Shown: positions 12,801 to 23,121, counted from the first letter of the stretch. The stretch is 64,000 nucleotides of DNA from Rhynchonema sp. JSB1_4 (GCA_030248065.1 JASAMV010003993.1:17963-81962), one strand, 5' to 3'. Notes: generated by a model from the letters alone, not told the origin. Program-made: numbers and translations.

Positions 12801-15800
12801 CCGCAGTCCACACTCTCCATCACACATTGTTCGAATGCGTTGGCACAACGAATATTCTGCATGAATTGGATGGTATTCTCTAATCTGTTGAGCATGACTA
12901 ATATTGACTGCCACAAACCTTGCACGGATTGTGGCATTCACACGTATTGCAACCGAGGGAGTCGATCTCATATCCGTACTCACAACCGGTCAGCGTGCAC
13001 GGCTTCAGCGGACATGTCTTTGGCTCTGAAGGGAATTCAGTAAAGGATCTGCCTGGTTGTTCCGAATTGGAAAAGTCAAGTCGGTATCCAATTTGGCGAT
13101 CGGTCTAGTCCTGTCTTGGTCACGTTTCACCGCAACGAAGTCACGTGACCAAGGCAAGACAGCATTCCGATAACCATGTTTGATAAGGATACCGGTCAAA
13201 GGTGGACCCAAACACGATGCTGTGAACCAAACCAGCCAAACTGACGTCTGCAACTCGGTGTCAGTCCGATCTGCGTGCGTGTGCCGGGCACCTCCAGTCC
13301 GTTCGCATAGACACACCAACACGCACCCAATCGTTGGTCGCATTGTATTTCATCGAATGTGCCGTCCAATTGGCAACGAACCGAATATGGCACCGTGCCA
13401 ATACGTTCCAATGCGGCCGACTGTTGGATGCAGGCTGCAATTGTGGTACGACATCGCTTACAATACTGTAGGTCGTCCACGTACCCGTAGGCAAACTCGT
13501 TTAATCTCAGTCTAAAGGCCTAACCATACTTCGTTCTCTCACACGAAACAAGTTCTCGCACGCTGATTGGCTGGCGCGCGATTGAGAACTATACTATGTC
13601 TTTTTATGGTCGTGACCAGCTATAGCTAGTACATACATACCTCTAGACTGAGGATGACCTGGCACACCGCTAGCCTGCCAGGCAAAACGCTCAAATTGTC
13701 ATGCCAGTCGAACTTAAAACAATAACAATGTTGTGACTGACCGGTTCCGCGTTCTGGGTACTGACAACGGGACATACACCCATCCGAACAACACTTGGTC
13801 GTGCCCGGGCATTGGTCGTCTCTGCTGCATTCGGCAATGTCCGTCACACACAATGCACGTGGGAAGGAGGGATCGATTACCGGGCAGTCACCCAATTTGA
13901 TGCCATTGCTCGGGATCGAGGGCTTGGAGGGTTCGTCTGCAAAGCGGGGGAGGCATGGATTGGGTTCACGACTCAGATTGGGATCATAAGCAATGGGTGA
14001 GCCTGCTTGTTGGCAGCAGACGATGTTGAATAATAACGGGGAGCGCATGTACATTCCAAAATGCTTTGTGAACAAAAAATGGCTTTCTTCGACTGGGTAG
14101 TTTGGGTTAGCTGGGGGGGGTAGACCAAAGTTGGTAGAGCTATGCCCCGGTTAAGCGGAGGACCTGGGTTCGAGCCCCAGTCGAAGAAAGCCATTTTTGT
14201 TCACAAAGAAAATTAGAATCATGTGGTTGGTTGGATTCGACCACATTTCGCAATTTCAAACACTTTTATAGCTAAGCAATTCACAATCAAAGAACGGAAC
14301 TCACTAATATTCGGCGCATCAATATTTGAGAATGTTGGTTGCGAGCAGAGTTTGCTGCATCCAGCTGCGCAGCACTTTTGCAGCCCGAGACATTGGTCGT
14401 CACTTTGACATTCCTCCAGACACGAACTACTCGGCGCCACCAGCTCATTGCTGCATGTGCCAGGCTTGTCCTTCTTGGGTTGGATAGCGCCTGAAACATT
14501 TGGTGGGTCAACACGTTGGTGTCTAATGCAGTCTCAGGTGTTCCGGGACATGTGATAAGCAACTTTTCACTTCTCGAATTAGTGAATGGATAAACATAGA
14601 AATTACAAGTACAAAGAGGTCACATGACCAAGCAGGGACCGATTCGATCAGCAATGTTCATACGACGTCCTCGAGTGCTACCCACAAACGCTACCGTAGT
14701 GAAGTGAAACATCACCTGGTACCGAGCCTGGATCGACACACGACATGCCACATCCGTTGTAGCAGCATTTCTGTTGACCGCCACAATTCTGATCGGATCG
14801 ACAAGCCAGGGAACAGACGGAATTGCGTGTGGGCACCATCAAGCCGACGGGCGGACACGAACCGGCAGATTTGGGTGGTGCTGGAATGAACATGTACTTA
14901 TATGTACATATACAACAGCAGTAAATTCGGATCGTTTATTCACCTCTTCCCACACGGACGATGGGCATCTGCACAACGAATGAACCAGGAACAAAATGCT
15001 CATGAGTGACCCAAAAGGGTGAAAGATGAACTTATTGCAATCATGACCAAATGAAGGCATTTCAAGAACCACTTTGCCCACATCGAGTTCGTGCACATCA
15101 ACATGAGCAAGATAAGCCTGATTCAACAAGGCAACTTCAACTTTGGAGGCTGACGCCATTGTGTGCTTCAGGGTTTGCGATTCTGAATACGCACCAGGAT
15201 AAAAAGCAATTTCAATCCCCAAATAACAAACTTGGGGTCTGACAGCATATGCCGAGTCCATTGAATCCGATCTCATGACACCAATGGCTTGATGTACAGG
15301 GTCGCGTGTTGTCGCACAATGACAATTGACCCGTGGCTGGCTCCTTGAATGGTGATCCGACCGGACAAGCACGGGGAACACCTGCAGATGGATACACACT
15401 GCTTGCCCTGCTTGTGGTACACAGTGACCTAGTGAAACCTGCTGAACTTTATTTTGGTTCTCAATCTGCCATTAATCTCCTAATAATACAATATGAAAGC
15501 AAAGCTTCATATTCCCACTCACATCTCGGTTGCGGTGGACAATTGTTCTGATCGGGGCACTGTACGGTGTGCATGACACAAACGTGTGTGGCCGCGTTGC
15601 ACTGTGCTTCGTCACACGGATCCCAACATTGACAGATGGGACAACCGGACGTCGGCTCACGACGGAAACCGTACGCGCAGAATTGTTGACAATTCGATAG
15701 GGACGGACAGGTACGAACTGACGCTGGAGTGTGTTGGGAAGTAATTATGGCACGTGACCTCGTGGTGCAGTCGCACTGATGATGGTGCACTGTGCCTGTC

Positions 15801-18800
15801 TGTGAAAACAGGTCGAAACCAGTTACCAAAAACAAGCTGCACAGCACTCAGCTAACACTTCACAACGCTGGATAGACAACACCAGCGCACCCTCAGTGGT
15901 AGGCGCTTGGGGTCACTATCGATGATGTAGTACCAATTGTGGTGCCCACCCCCCCCCCCCAACTCACGATTAGCACAATTTGGTCTTGCGCCAATGAGCC
16001 TGCTGCCATCAATCTCGAGTCCCGATCGTGTGTCGACACACCAACACGCCTGGCCCAGACATTGCACCTGCTCGAAGTCACCTTGTGCTGTGCACTGCAC
16101 TGTGCCAACACGATTGAACAGCTCGGCCGCGGAGATAGACGAGTGGATACAGGCTGCAACCAAGGGGGGTGATATATGGCGTGGTACAACGCGTGATTGA
16201 GGGGCATGTGCCAACAGACCAGTGGTCCTGGTCGGGTATGCGCATTGTGTACCGCAACCACTCGAACAGCACCGCTGCACGCCGGGGCAATCCTGATCGG
16301 AACGACATTGCTGCGAACACAACAACGAATTGGGGAAAGCCGCCAGTTGCGGGCAATCCCCGAGCTTGATGTTTTGGTCGTGGTTGCCTGGCAAAGTAAA
16401 GAACGATTTTTCCTCGACCTTATCTACATATAGTTGAAAGGAAGCAAAATTGAGATACTTGGTTGAATGGCTGGACTGTTTCCGATCGTGCTAGTGGTCC
16501 TTGGATCGACACAACTCAGTCCGCAGCCGTCGAAACAGCATTTATGATTCAGCGAACACTCAGAATCGGTGCGACACTAAAATCAGGTTGTGGTTGAGAT
16601 CAGAATTTATGGATGATCACACATTTTGCCTCATTTCAATCTTAAATTAAATTATACCTGTGCCTGACATTGCTGCGCATTGAGTCGAGCTGACGGCTTC
16701 ACCCACGGACACTGGCCGCTTCGCGCAGCGCTTTCTGCAAAAAAATAAACTTTCAAAAAATAACTTTACTAAGAAAAAATCTCAAGAACACGTTGTAAAA
16801 CACACGTACCGGGTCTGAGACAACAGAATCCCAATCCGTTATATCCAACAGCGTGACACCAATGCGACCCAGTGTGCCCGGCACAGTCTGTTTGACACAA
16901 CGCGGTCGCTCCGCTCTCGGGCAATGATAGGGGTGCGCCCCTCGGGCACGGATTGATGAAACCTGAAATGTCGATGTATTCGTTGTAAAAGACGTTACAA
17001 AATAAAAAATTAGGTACATAATATTTGTTGTCTTACAACTGGGCACAGTGACGCATTCGGCTGCATTCGTGCATTCTGGCTGCACAAGTTGACACGAATG
17101 GATGGCGTTCGGACATGTGACACCTGAATGGATCAAGTACATTTTGATTGTGAAAAAACCCAAAAGTTACAATTCATCGATTAGAAATCATAGTTTATCA
17201 CACGGAATCCGCTTTTTTGGTGACTATAAAACACATCAAAGCGACAAAGCTACATATGTTTCACTGATCTGCCAGCACCGAAATCGGACTCGTGTTGGCG
17301 TATTGTTACCATAGGCATTCAAAAATATTAGCACAGTATCGAAAGTTTCACAATACAGAGTGTCACAAAAAGAGGCTAGACTGTACATTGTAGCTCACCT
17401 TCACACAAATTCCTGCACTGACATTCCGTCGTGGGACATCCATTCGAGTCGGTCACGTGACCATGCGCGCACACGTTTGAGCATCGATTGATGCAGAAAC
17501 GCGGCTCTGCAATGTTGGCACGTGATGTTTCATTGTCGGCTCGGCAATGCCAAATGCACAGAACAATGGCAACCTTGGTGATCGGATCAGACCGGATGGG
17601 ATCTGATTTGATCGTGACACACTGTTTTGAATTCAAGATATTTCGAGATTTACCTATGCTAATAGTTTAATAACCAGCACAAAAGTTATGTGTTGTGAAT
17701 GAGCTATGTGGGAACAACTTTTCAACTGAGAAGAATCATTGCGGAAAACGGTGCGCAAGTACCGTCTGATCCAATCACCAATTTTGATACCAGCCTAAAC
17801 AAGTAAAAAAGACTCACGTCTGCAGTCGGGATCAAAGCTCGCAGTGGCGGGTATGCGGGTGCCGTAGACTTCCCTTCCATTATCAGGGATTGCACACCAA
17901 CAATGTGTCCGGTCACACTGTTTCTGGTTGAATTGACCGTTGGATGCGCATGAAGGTCGATAGCCGTTTTGCAGGGACGCCAGACCAATCACTTGGATTG
18001 ATGCCAACAGATGCACACATGCTGAAACATCAGCCGGGCGGTAAATGATAGATGTAGACAGATTTGCCGCACTACCTGAGGTACCTGTACGTAGGGCCAC
18101 AGGACCCTGAGGTACCAACATATATGTACACTTACTTAGGACGCAATGAACACCACGTGCATTGAACACAGTGTGTGTTTCTGTCGCCCGTTTAGACCTG
18201 TTTTCACTGCCAGGTGGCTGTGCAGTGGCATGTAGTATGACTGAATCTTCGCAAAGCCAAGTGCCCCACCGGTAGTTTTCTGCGGATACGAGCAAATCCT
18301 GGCACATCCATTATTGCAGCACATCTGGAATTGGTCGCAGTCCTGGTCGTTCTGGCATTGAGATTGACAACTGTGCTGCGGCAGGGACTCGGCCGACGGA
18401 CATTGACCGAAACGGGGCTGCACCGAACCGGGCGCTGCGTCATTGATTCGGTTGTTGACAACGCCGCCCACACCGCCTCCTGTTCACATGCGTTGGATAT
18501 GTGATGTTTCAAAGGCATGGTGGTGGTCAAAACTTGGTGATCGGGTCACGCCTTGGTCACGTGAAATTGTTTGGAGAACGGCTCATGGTGACACGTGACC
18601 GGGGCAAGACCGATCGCCTGTGCATTCATTTGGATTCCGTTTGTTGTTATGCTTTGAATTCACATTGTTTTACATACATATTATAATCATGGTAACTGCA
18701 GTGTTTCTGATAGTGAGCTGTGTGGTGAAACAAGAGTGTGCTTTGCAGAGCATTGGGAAAGTAGTACTTGTGATGGGTACTGTACGATATGCAGTGGTAT

Positions 18801-21800
18801 TGTACTGCTGTGAATGAAACATGAAAGTTGTGTGATCCTAGATGTTTCACAACAAACTAACTCGGTTTCACACACTGTCTACCGCATCCATTAGCGCAGC
18901 ATTTATACTCGGCCAAACAGTCCCTGTCGTGTGTGCACTCCTGTAGACACAAGGTCGAGTCAAGCGGGGGACAGACGCCTGGTTTGCGTGGGACTGAGGA
19001 AGAGCCTGAATCATAAAGGTGAGCGTGCAAGGGATTGTGGTTGGACAATGGTTTGATGATACCAACATAAGGCAACCGAAGCATCACACCCGGAGCGAGA
19101 CACTGGACGTAACGACACAACAACGGAACAAAACATACGGCAACAAGACAAAACAAAACAACAAATAGCAGCATCCACCATTATTGTCACGTGTGAGCGC
19201 ATTCTGTCTGCATGATTGTGTCACTTCACGGTTCGTTCTTCGATTCCAGAAGTTTGCGAAACATCCATCACAATAGTTCGGTATGCAGACAATGTTGTCA
19301 TTCCTGCCCTCTGTTGTGCACTCGGCTTCGAACTCACAGGGGCTCACAGCGCATTTGTGCAGCAGCGCATGCGAATTGCATTGCACTGAAAGATGGTGCT
19401 GGTGCATTTGGTGAGCGATTCACAAAGCAAAATGGTAGTAAGCGTGGGATTAGTGACATGCAAAAAGATTGTGCAATCGTGTCTTGCCTTTGTTTTTGAT
19501 AAACTACCTGATGTGACATCAGGTGCCCCTTCGATTACTCGCTTTTTTCAATCCCCAAATTTGAATTGTGATCATGTGGAGTTCACACATAATAGGTGGT
19601 GTCATCTGGCCTTCAGCTTTGTTTGTTTGATATCTCTTTATTTATAAGGTACACCTGTTATACGTCACTGAAGGGCTCTGTATACCCGATAATCTCCCCC
19701 ACCTCACCACTTGTGCTTGTATGCGCATCAACGAGTTATTAGAACAGCCGGTAATTTAGTGTGAACGGCGAAATGTTTCCTGTTATTTTTGTGCGCCGGA
19801 AAATAATTTATGATTTTCAATATTTTTAATGTTCATTCGAATTTATTTATTTAGCTCCAGGTGTTACTCCAGTCTAGTGGCATTGCGGCGTTGACCTGGT
19901 GGTAATCCCGCCCGAGTTGGATTCATGTTTCAGCATTTATGCAAAATCGCATGTTATGTTTGAATGTTGAAATGCCCAAATAACCAGTTATGTAATCCAG
20001 GTGTACAGACGACACGGCATGTAATAATGGGTGCATTTTCATAACAACGCTTTCCGACCTCATTTTTTAATCCCAAAGTTTGAGAGTTTGTGCACCCAAA
20101 CGCTCTAATCATCATATACTGTTCCTATGCGCTACATAACCCACTTTTTGACTTGTGGAAGCAATGAAAAGTTATGATTTAAAAGGCGTCAAAATCCCCG
20201 TTTAACGAACCTTTTAACACTGGCAAGAATACCTTCAAATTGGGAAGCTATCCACAGTAAAAGCTTGAAAGTGCCGAAAGCGATGAGTGACGCCAAAAGA
20301 ATAGTGCATTTTATTTTGTTCATTTGAACACAGGAACTACCCGTGATTAGGTTTGGCATCTTGCTCCCTTTTTAAATTCAAAACGGAACTCCCCTTTTCG
20401 CCCTCCCCAAATCAAACGAATGGGTGGGAATGAAGATGAGTCATGTTTGTTTGTGCACACCTGTTTTGCGTGATCGGCAGGCAGGTTGTAATAACGACTC
20501 GCGGAAAGTTGTTTTGAATGGGTTTTCGAAATTTTAATATAATACGACTTGTAGTGCAGTTTCACTTTGAACAAGCGGCATTTCCGTTAGAGGGTCACAG
20601 TGTGAGAAAATCACTCTTTCACAACGTCGAGTGTACAAACCACGATTAGGATGAGAATTTGTGCATTTATGTGATTGTGGGGTGTTTTTGAGTAAATAAT
20701 CATCCCAATCCACATTATTTGTAAAACATCGAAATAAAAAACGGTTGTTCATGCGTAGACTAATTCTGGCATTGGTTACTACACTACGAAATGAAACTCA
20801 TGCCAGCAGAACTATATTTAGACAAAAATGATCCATAGCATGCATCGAACTTGTTTGTAACCGGACAACGTAAAACACGAGCTAACAACCTCTAATCTCC
20901 ACCGGTCCCCCTAATTCCGCCCACCCAAACAAAACAAGCCACCCAGGTTGGTACGAACAGAACTGAATGTAATAAAAACTCATGATCCTTTCTGAGTCAT
21001 GCAACTAACAAACAGATGTTATTGTCGTTGGGAACGTGGAACAAAAATTGACAGATGTGATGATGAAAGTAATTTCTGTTCCATGTTTCCTTCGATCATG
21101 CCAAAGCAGACGCACTAACCGATTTCACTGATGCACGCAGAGGAAAACCGGTTGCCCTCAACTTGCACCACACACGCTTGGTGGCTGGGACACACGCGGG
21201 TCTGAAAGAAATCTCGACTTTTTGGATCCCATTGAACTGTAGATTGACTCGGTATTATCACCCCCAAAAATTATGTGCAAACAATCTTCATTAGACTATA
21301 CGCACACAATTTCGCAAAAAGTAATGCTTGCTGTTCTCGTCCACATACTGACCTCTCAAGCACACACGAATAGCACATTTCATTGAGAAACGAATTTGTT
21401 TCAAGATTTACAACCTCATGCCCACAGACACACACCGGAACCATCCGTGAAGGTCAAAACATGCGACTGAGGAGGGGGTACGATACTGATATAAAATGCA
21501 GACCATTGAATATTTTATTTCTTGTTTGACAGCATGCGGTTTAGCGGTCATTCTTTCTTGCTTTGACAGGACACAACAATATTCGACAAACGTCACAATT
21601 TTTTTTAAATGTCTGGAGTTTTTGAATCTCACGTCAGCACATATAATGATCCTTTCATCACAGTTTCGATTAAAATATTTCCTGAAGTTTGTTTGTTGTT
21701 CGTTTTCCCACGCTTGTCACGAACTCATCAGAACATTGCAAGACAAAACCTGTTCTAAACGTTAAGTTTGGTGAAGACAAGTGCTGGAATTTATTCGAAA

Positions 21801-23121
21801 AAAAACAACTTTTTCTTCGAAAAAAACTTCATTAAAATTATGGTGTTTAACCCGTGATGCTCTCCACACGTGCGTCACACAAAAATTAGCAGCTGACTCC
21901 ACGACTTCTCAGACAAAGTTCACGAACCACGAAGAAAACGTTGCAAACGAAAGCAAAAGCCGAGAGTCTCATTGAAATTCGCGTGACGACATGTACATTT
22001 TAGTCACACTTGATTTCTGTCTGTTCGAAATTCGAAATATTTGTACTTCTTCAATAAGATTTTCTGTTCTTTCATTTTTTAAATGCAATGAAATGCAAGA
22101 CACGCGTACACAATTGATACAAGTCTATTGAAAAGAGCATCTTTTTGGAATTAAAGCTAGCCAAATGCACAGCGGGTCGTTTCTCGGAAACGAAATTGCC
22201 TCAAATTATGCCCACAGTAAAGTTACTAGATAGTACCCATGTACATCCATGCCGTCGAAAGTTTTCATCATCAAGTTGCGTCACTTTGCACACAATTCCT
22301 TGGATTTAAATTTTACTGCAGTTTACGGAGATTTGAACATTTTACGCGGGCGCGAGCCAACACAACGACAATCAAAATAGTCTATGGCCTCAGCTGGCGG
22401 TTTATGGACAAATCTGCTGGCTGTGGAAGACATGTCACATCACATCCCGTCAGTCGAAACGATAAAACAAAAATGCGAAAAAATGAAATGTAAAAGATAC
22501 ACGCACATGACACAACTTTTCGGATTTATGAAGCAGTTTTGGATTATCTGATTTGACGCACGTTGACACATGTCGACATTTTAGGTTGCGATCGTGACGG
22601 AGACAAACTTTCGCAAAGATTTTTTACTTTTGCAAAGACTCACCGAGAATGAAACGTACAATAATACTCTGCTTAACCTCCACATGAGTATTCTAAGACT
22701 TTTGTTTCGCAATCTGCCGTTAACTTTGTACTTTGTACAATGTTCGCATCGCGGTGAATAAGCAAACAGCGGGCGCTAATCGTGTCACTGAGGACAGACC
22801 GTAATCATAAAGCCGTTTACATACCTGGCACGGATCGGGCATACATTCACACGCGCACTGGCCGGCGAATCCAAAACGATAGCCGAATTGACAGAACACA
22901 TCGCAGCCGGGTGGTCGGGTGGGACACGAACCCTGGGCCGACACTGGATTGTGCAATAGTGCAAGTTGTAGGAATGTAATCACGTAGAACACGCTGCTCA
23001 GCTGACGTAGGCCGCGGCCTAGTGTCCTTGTCAGGCGTAAGGGGGAGGTTGAGGGTGTCGCATTAGTTGATCCGAGCTGTTCGGCGTGTAATCTGCGCCA
23101 CAGCGGATCGTGATGGTCCAT
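3469..23121 (-). CDS. Giant type I membrane mosaic of protease-inhibitor modules (WAP/thyroglobulin-1/antistasin/lustrin/Kunitz)
   Basis: About 44 exons give about 2,384 codons. The ATG is at 23121. Residues 43-58 are a hydrophobic core (FYVITFLQLALL) with a likely cleavage after VSA, preceded by an unusually long 42-residue N-region. Then come antistasin, a Cys-rich module, six repeats of WAP, WAP, Tg1, antistasin, lustrin (one with three WAPs, one with one), a seventh lustrin, Kunitz, a SEA-like region, a membrane span at about 2257-2281 and a 100-residue tail ending KLYY. Phases of successive exons agree across the chain, nearly all 1-1, which is strong evidence that this is one gene. WAP, Kunitz, antistasin and Tg1 modules commonly inhibit serine or cysteine proteases; the role of this protein at the cell surface or cuticle is inference. 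Alternative ends or separate shorter transcripts cannot be excluded. Splice sites are by eye. Confidence 0.8.
3604..3684 (+). repeat. tRNA-like sequence forming an entire intron
   Basis: On the + strand the segment has a polymerase III A-box match (TAGCTCAATGG) and a perfect B-box (GGTTCGAATCC) inside a T-arm GTGGG-TTCGAAT-CCCAC, with partly pairing ends CTGCG...CGCAG. The D-arm and anticodon arm do not fold properly, so it is a tRNA pseudogene or SINE head, not a working tRNA. On the - strand its ends supply the splice sites of the giant gene: donor GTGAGT and acceptor ACACGCAG. Confidence 0.65.
4264..5274 (-). CDS. Giant gene: SEA-like juxtamembrane region and transmembrane exon
   Basis: Exons are 5169-5274 (ATYEVQFRLGGGGPTVGQN, ending GA|GTACGT), 4766-4907 (SMKDYILRFPGISPTDISDV, then AKFTISGP) and 4264-4482 (VRGGSFSFRS...DKAVVGLIISTAIFAVV). 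Phases 1, 2, 0 and 0 agree end to end, which ties the Kunitz exon to the membrane exon. The alternation of short strands and helices just outside a single span is the layout of a SEA domain, but no GSVVV-type cleavage motif is visible, so SEA-like is a structural guess. The span is about 25 residues and is followed directly by the basic CLYKR stop-transfer sequence. Confidence 0.75.
5301..5360 (+). repeat. Intronic copy of the GATGACCTGGTGCACCG repeat
   Basis: ACCGACGATGACCTGGTGTA followed by ACCACCGTCTGCGAAAACAT lies in the intron between the Kunitz exon and the SEA-like exon. It resembles copies at 15764, 30148 and 31372. Confidence 0.55.
5426..6616 (-). CDS. Giant gene: seventh lustrin module and Kunitz module
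   Basis: Exon 6464-6616 encodes a lustrin module (CEHGDPYTVSSDGKPLQC then CPNTHQCRTDIGICC). Exon 5426-5602 encodes a Kunitz/BPTI domain: C..RPDPGPC, WYYN, RCMPFNYGGCSGNLNNF, CQRFC, all six cysteines in register. The P1 position after GPC is Q (Kunitz loop GPCQ rather than GPCK/R), so classical trypsin inhibition is not assured. Both exons are phase 1-1. The gap 5603-6463 contains a foldback repeat and no other exon that I could read. Confidence 0.85.
6130..6345. mobile_element. Foldback (inverted-repeat) element
   Basis: The left arm (about 6136-6225) carries AACTTGGTGACTAGATCGG, CTTGGTCGCGGGACATTTTT and GCCACTAATTTCCACCAG. The right arm (about 6270-6345) reads as the complement: CCGAAATTAGTGGCCCTATA, AAAAGTCAAGGACGTGACCA and GGTCCGATCC. 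The two arms flank a short unique centre. No open frame suggests a transposase. Related arms occur at about 9360-9550, 10583, 11985, 13085, 17560, 18530, 31480, 36425, 42170, 51624 and 57184. Confidence 0.6.
6767..8306 (-). CDS. Giant gene block 6: WAP-Tg1-antistasin-lustrin
   Basis: Exons are 8127-8306 (WAP: CQSDSQCSGASKCCTYDC), 7966-8061 plus 7773-7889 (Tg1 split by a phase-1 intron inside a Gly codon, SQSG|FYLNVQC, with CWCVDSINGIEV), 7294-7497 (antistasin: CPFGYHINDATGC...CRNPCDGVQC), and 6767-6922 (lustrin: CPQGYHCAAVNGESVNVCC). Only one WAP is present, unlike blocks 1-5. No remnant of a second WAP was seen. Confidence 0.82.
8497..10059 (-). CDS. Giant gene block 5: WAP-WAP-Tg1-antistasin-lustrin
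   Basis: Exons are 9886-10059 (WAP: CQLDSDCAVNQACCYNGCG), 9559-9717 (WAP: CITDGDCTGFNKCCPFGCG), about 9131-9322 (Tg1: VQCDRSQCWCVDDRTG...STPNC), 8707-8904 (antistasin: CDHGLELDDSGC...CKCKNPCKNVRC), and 8497-8646 (lustrin: GGQNQCQTVPGQNYGLCC). The 3' edge of the Tg1 exon is uncertain because the only phase-1 donors there (GTTGGT, GTACTG) are weak. The intron after the lustrin exon begins GTCGGTGATGTTTCAG. Confidence 0.8.
10240..12323 (-). CDS. Giant gene block 4: WAP-WAP-Tg1-antistasin-lustrin
   Basis: Exons are 12171-12323 (WAP: CRTDADCGASNSKCCYNGC), 11626-11811 (WAP: CSIDSDCLTVMKCCSDGC), about 11189-11374 (Tg1), 10850-11062 (antistasin: CGRRCPLGYKLASDGCETC), and 10240-10404 (lustrin: CPQGYYCRNIGFGNDGGVCC). 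The Tg1 copy is odd: QSDTRNRWCV replaces the usual QC...CWCV, so both partners of the central disulfide are missing. Its donor is also weak; C|GTTCGA at 11188 keeps phase but is poor. Confidence 0.8.
12544..14880 (-). CDS. Giant gene block 3: WAP-WAP-WAP-Tg1-antistasin-lustrin
   Basis: Exons are 14716-14880 (WAP: CRSDQNCGGQQKCCYNGCG), 14305-14490 (WAP: CQSDDQCLGLQKCCAAGC), 13742-14002 (WAP: CSRDDQCPGTTKCCSDGC with a long Pro-rich lead-in, ending YPERGTG), 13246-13434 (Tg1: IQCDQRLGACWCVYANG), 12919-13025 plus 12733-12856 (antistasin split in phase 0 after NPCK), and 12544-12657 (lustrin: CAPGEFCHTFSREPGYCC). This block has three WAPs where the others have one or two, so it has gained one. Its first intron on the 3' side begins GTGATGTTTCAC, the dispersed motif used at a donor. 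Confidence 0.85.
13085..13165. mobile_element. Short foldback element around GTCTTGGTCACGT
   Basis: GTCTTGGTCACGT on the left is mirrored by CACGTGACCAAGGCAAGAC on the right, with a short centre. It lies in the intron between the Tg1 and antistasin exons of block 3 and is a shortened member of the same family as 6130-6345. Confidence 0.55.
14064..14208 (+). mobile_element. tRNA-like core between 33-bp inverted arms
   Basis: CTTTGTGAACAAAAAATGGC...GACTGGG at 14064-14097 pairs almost perfectly with CCCAGTCGAAGAAAGCCATT...CACAAAG at 14176-14208. Inside is an A-box-like TGGTAGAGCTATG and a B-box GGTTCGAGCCC in a T-arm CTGGG-TTCGAGC-CCCAG. The element sits in the intron between two WAP exons of block 3. 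A tRNA-derived sequence extended into a near-perfect hairpin is unusual; it could be a MITE that captured a tRNA or a folded SINE. Confidence 0.65.
15232..16734 (-). CDS. Giant gene block 2: WAP-WAP-Tg1-antistasin-lustrin
   Basis: Exons are 16658-16734 plus 16459-16576 (a WAP interrupted by a phase-0 intron, the only WAP split this way), 16220-16387 (WAP: CSQQCRSDQDCPGVQRCC, ending YPTRTTG), 15968-16153 (Tg1: VQCLGQACWCVDTRSG), 15523-15717 (antistasin: CQQFCAYGFR...CPICQCWDPCDEAQC), and 15232-15381 (lustrin: SSHWCHEIGFNGLGICC). The antistasin-to-lustrin intron splits a Cys codon (T|GT), as in blocks 1 and 4-6. A run of ten or more C sits in the intron at about 15950. Confidence 0.85.
15764..15835 (+). 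repeat. Intronic copy of the GATGACCTGGTGCACCG repeat
   Basis: GTGCAGTCGCACTGATGATG, then GCCTGTCTGTGAAAACAGGT and CGAAACCAGTTACCAAAAAC, match the copies at 30148 and 31372 with scattered changes. It lies in the intron before the block 2 antistasin exon. Confidence 0.6.
16810..19005 (-). CDS. Giant gene block 1: WAP-WAP-Tg1-antistasin-lustrin
   Basis: Exons are 18862-19005 (WAP: CPP..LCLQEC...DCLAEYKCCANGCGRQCV), 18270-18479 (WAP: CQSQC...DCDQFQMCCNNGCARIC), 17818-18021 (Tg1: PSC...QKQCDRTHCWCAIPDNG...DPDCR), 17399-17506 plus 17037-17123 (antistasin split after CEG in phase 1), and 16810-16962 (lustrin: GSHWCHAVGYNGLGFCC). The WAP modules keep the C-C...CC..GC...C frame. The Tg1 acceptor is the dispersed motif itself, TGATGTTTCAG. 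All outer boundaries are phase 1. Confidence 0.85.
18530..18625. mobile_element. Foldback element with CACGTGA arms
   Basis: ACTTGGTGATCGGGTCACGC and CTTGGTCACGTGAAATTG on the left face GACACGTGACCGGGGCAAGA on the right. It lies in the intron between the first and second WAP exons of block 1 and is a member of the family described at 6130-6345. Confidence 0.55.
19191..19385 (-). CDS. Giant gene exon 3: Cys-rich linker module
   Basis: A single phase 1-1 exon encodes QCNSHALLHKCAVSPCEF...ECTT, then CIPNYCDGCFANFW and ends near TQSCRQNALTR. The spacing C-x8-C-x4-C-x6-C and the YC[DG]GC[FN]A motif resemble an unnamed cysteine module I associate with other invertebrate WAP/Kunitz/lustrin mosaics (recollection, not checked). 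It occurs only once in this protein, between the first antistasin and the first WAP. Confidence 0.7.
19386..22824 (-). other. Two large introns of the giant gene near its 5' end
   Basis: Introns 19386-21119 and 21202-22824 are the two longest of the gene. Apart from exon 21120-21201 I see no further module. The sequence is AT-rich with short palindromes. Long first introns often hold regulatory elements, but nothing specific could be recognised. Confidence 0.5.
21120..23121 (-). CDS. Giant gene exons 1-2: signal peptide and first antistasin module
   Basis: Exon 22825-23121 holds the start, signal sequence and CPTRPPGCDVFCQFGYRFG...CACECMPDPCQ, ending at CAG|GTATGT in phase 0. Exon 21120-21201 starts after CTTTCAG with TRVCPSHQACVVQVEG and ends G|GTTAGT in phase 1. 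Together they have the antistasin layout (GC..FC..GY...C.C.C..PC) followed by the C..VxC...C continuation seen in every later copy. The same phase-0 split after xPC[KQ] recurs at exon 12919-13025 / 12733-12856. Confidence 0.75.
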
